A stretch of DNA of 64,000 nt from Marivirga salinae. Lineage in GTDB: Bacteria; Bacteroidota; Bacteroidia; Cytophagales; Cyclobacteriaceae. The notes below the pieces were generated by a model, which saw nothing but the letters and a program-made list of their open reading frames with translations, was not told the DNA's origin and searched no databases. This document shows positions 63,217-64,000 of the stretch, one piece after another (the first letter of the stretch is position 1; every line of letters starts with the position of its first letter). The stretch spans positions 2,852,001 to 2,916,000 of the forward strand of contig NZ_CP129971.1 of NCBI RefSeq assembly GCF_030503855.1, written 5' to 3'. The translations under genes were made by a program, and so were the position numbers.

Positions 63217-64000
63217 ATGGCAAAATCAGCAGAACAAATACTGGCAGACCTTAAAAACGGAAATTATGCACCCGTTTATTTCCTACATGGAGAGGAGCCT
63301 TATTTTATAGATTTAATCAGTAATTACATTGAAAAAAATGGGTTGGATGAAAGCGAAAAGGGCTTTAATCAGCAGGTTCTTTACGGCAAAGATGTAAAGC
63401 TTGATCAGGTGGTTTCTGCTTCCCGCTCTTTTCCAATGATGGGACAAAGGCAAGTAATCATTGTGAAGGAGGCTCAAAATCTTGGAGAATTTACTGAAAG
63501 TAATTTTGATTTTTCAATGTTTGAGAATTACTTGAAAAGCCCTCAGCCTTCAACTGTTTTGGTTTTTTGCTATAAGCACAAAAAGGTTGATAAGCGTAAA
63601 AAAATAGTTAAAACCCTCGATCAATTTTCAGTTTTATTGGAATCCAATAAGATTTATGAAAATAAAGTACCTGATTGGATTCAGAATTATGTAAAGTCAA
63701 AAGGACACAGCATCAATAGACAAGCATTATTGTTGTTGACAGAATACATCGGCAACAATCTGGAAAGACTTTCCAATGAAATCGATAAAGTATTGGTAAA
63801 CTTCTCCGATCCAGTAGAAATCAATGAAGGATTGGTTCAGGAGTATGTGGGCATCAATAAGGATTTTAATATTTTTGAATTACAGAGTGCTATCATTAAA
63901 GGAGATGCTTTGAGAGCGAATAGAATAATTAATTATTTTGCATCTGATCCTAAAAATCATCCTGCAGTGGTCAATATTGCTTTTCTGCATGCTTTTTTCG
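63217..64000 (+). CDS. holA: DNA polymerase III subunit delta, N-terminal part (3' end outside window)
   Basis: 261 residues are visible and the frame is open to the window end. The start is ATG at 63217 (MAKSAEQILADLKNGNY). HolA features: APVYFLHGEEPYFIDLI, the P-loop-like region, then PMMGQRQVIIVKEAQNL and the GNNLERLSNEIDKV segment. Delta is the wrench of the clamp loader: it opens the beta clamp. A shorter open frame at 63122-63310 overlaps this gene out of frame and is a shadow. Gene ends past base 64000. Confidence 0.93.
   Translation, partial: MAKSAEQILADLKNGNYAPVYFLHGEEPYFIDLISNYIEKNGLDESEKGFNQQVLYGKDVKLDQVVSASRSFPMMGQRQVIIVKEAQNLGEFTESNFDFSMFENYLKSPQPSTVLVFCYKHKKVDKRKKIVKTLDQFSVLLESNKIYENKVPDWIQNYVKSKGHSINRQALLLLTEYIGNNLERLSNEIDKVLVNFSDPVEINEGLVQEYVGINKDFNIFELQSAIIKGDALRANRIINYFASDPKNHPAVVNIAFLHAFF

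Noticed and set aside
63122..63310. Open frame just upstream of and overlapping the holA start
   Set aside because: It is out of frame with holA, has no recognisable product, and holA has a proper start at 63217 and clear homology.

Overview
The window is AT-rich bacterial chromosome from a member of the Bacteroidetes, most likely Cytophagales (Marivirga-like, which I cannot confirm without a search). The signs are type IX secretion gliding-type sorting domains, a PorP/SprF partner, exported TPR-CHAT and Reg_prop proteins, TAnnTTTG promoter elements instead of sigma70 boxes, an absence of clear Shine-Dalgarno sites, and a divergent FabI. I saw no tRNA, rRNA, CRISPR array, prophage or full insertion sequence.

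Layout. 1-3.2 kb: an outer-membrane barrel (cut by the window edge) followed by an exported TPR-CHAT protein. 3.3-4.4 kb: ribosomal operon rpsF-rpsR-rplI. 4.5-13.6 kb: small exported proteins, a six-helix GAF/PAS sensor without an output domain, a PagL-like acyloxyacyl hydrolase with a coiled-coil partner, two methyltransferases, apaG, ung and an exported leucine-rich-repeat protein. 13.7-17.8 kb: gyrB, then an aminotransferase-tyrA pair. 17.8-18.1 kb: a structured, gene-free element with terminal inverted repeats. 18.2-21 kb: a LuxR-type regulator and TPR histidine kinase. 21.3-29.7 kb: an exported protein, a giant type IX-secreted adhesin (FG-GAP, BspA and HYR repeats, type B sorting domain) split by one frameshift, and its PorP/SprF-like partner. 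29.7-32.2 kb: a PadR-controlled membrane cluster and an esterase-like lipoprotein. 32.4-39.7 kb: a barrel-tailed M1 peptidase, an exported thioredoxin, ppk1 and a small hypothetical. 39.8-43.6 kb: a second two-component system with a Reg_prop sensor. 43.9-50.7 kb: yidC-pyrG, then a glycosyltransferase/ECF sigma/rsmG/hypothetical operon. 50.8-55.8 kb: operon tgt-lptF/G-EamA-Ig-domain protein (the last one frameshifted). 55.8-64 kb: ispE, fabI, an MscS channel, lhgO, tyrS, cvfB, a YkgJ-type protein and the start of holA, which runs off the window.

Most genes are ordinary housekeeping genes. The parts that merit a second look are the gene-free element at 17.8 kb; a two-block upstream sequence found before two unrelated genes (21.2 and 31.1 kb); a 22-bp dyad shared by the two-component promoter region and the adhesin upstream region; the adhesin's recent tandem expansion (three 471-bp plus three 477-bp units) and its frameshift; a tRNA-guanine transglycosylase without its zinc cysteines; a PadR operator sitting exactly between its own -33 and -7 elements; and an M1 peptidase that appears to carry a membrane barrel.
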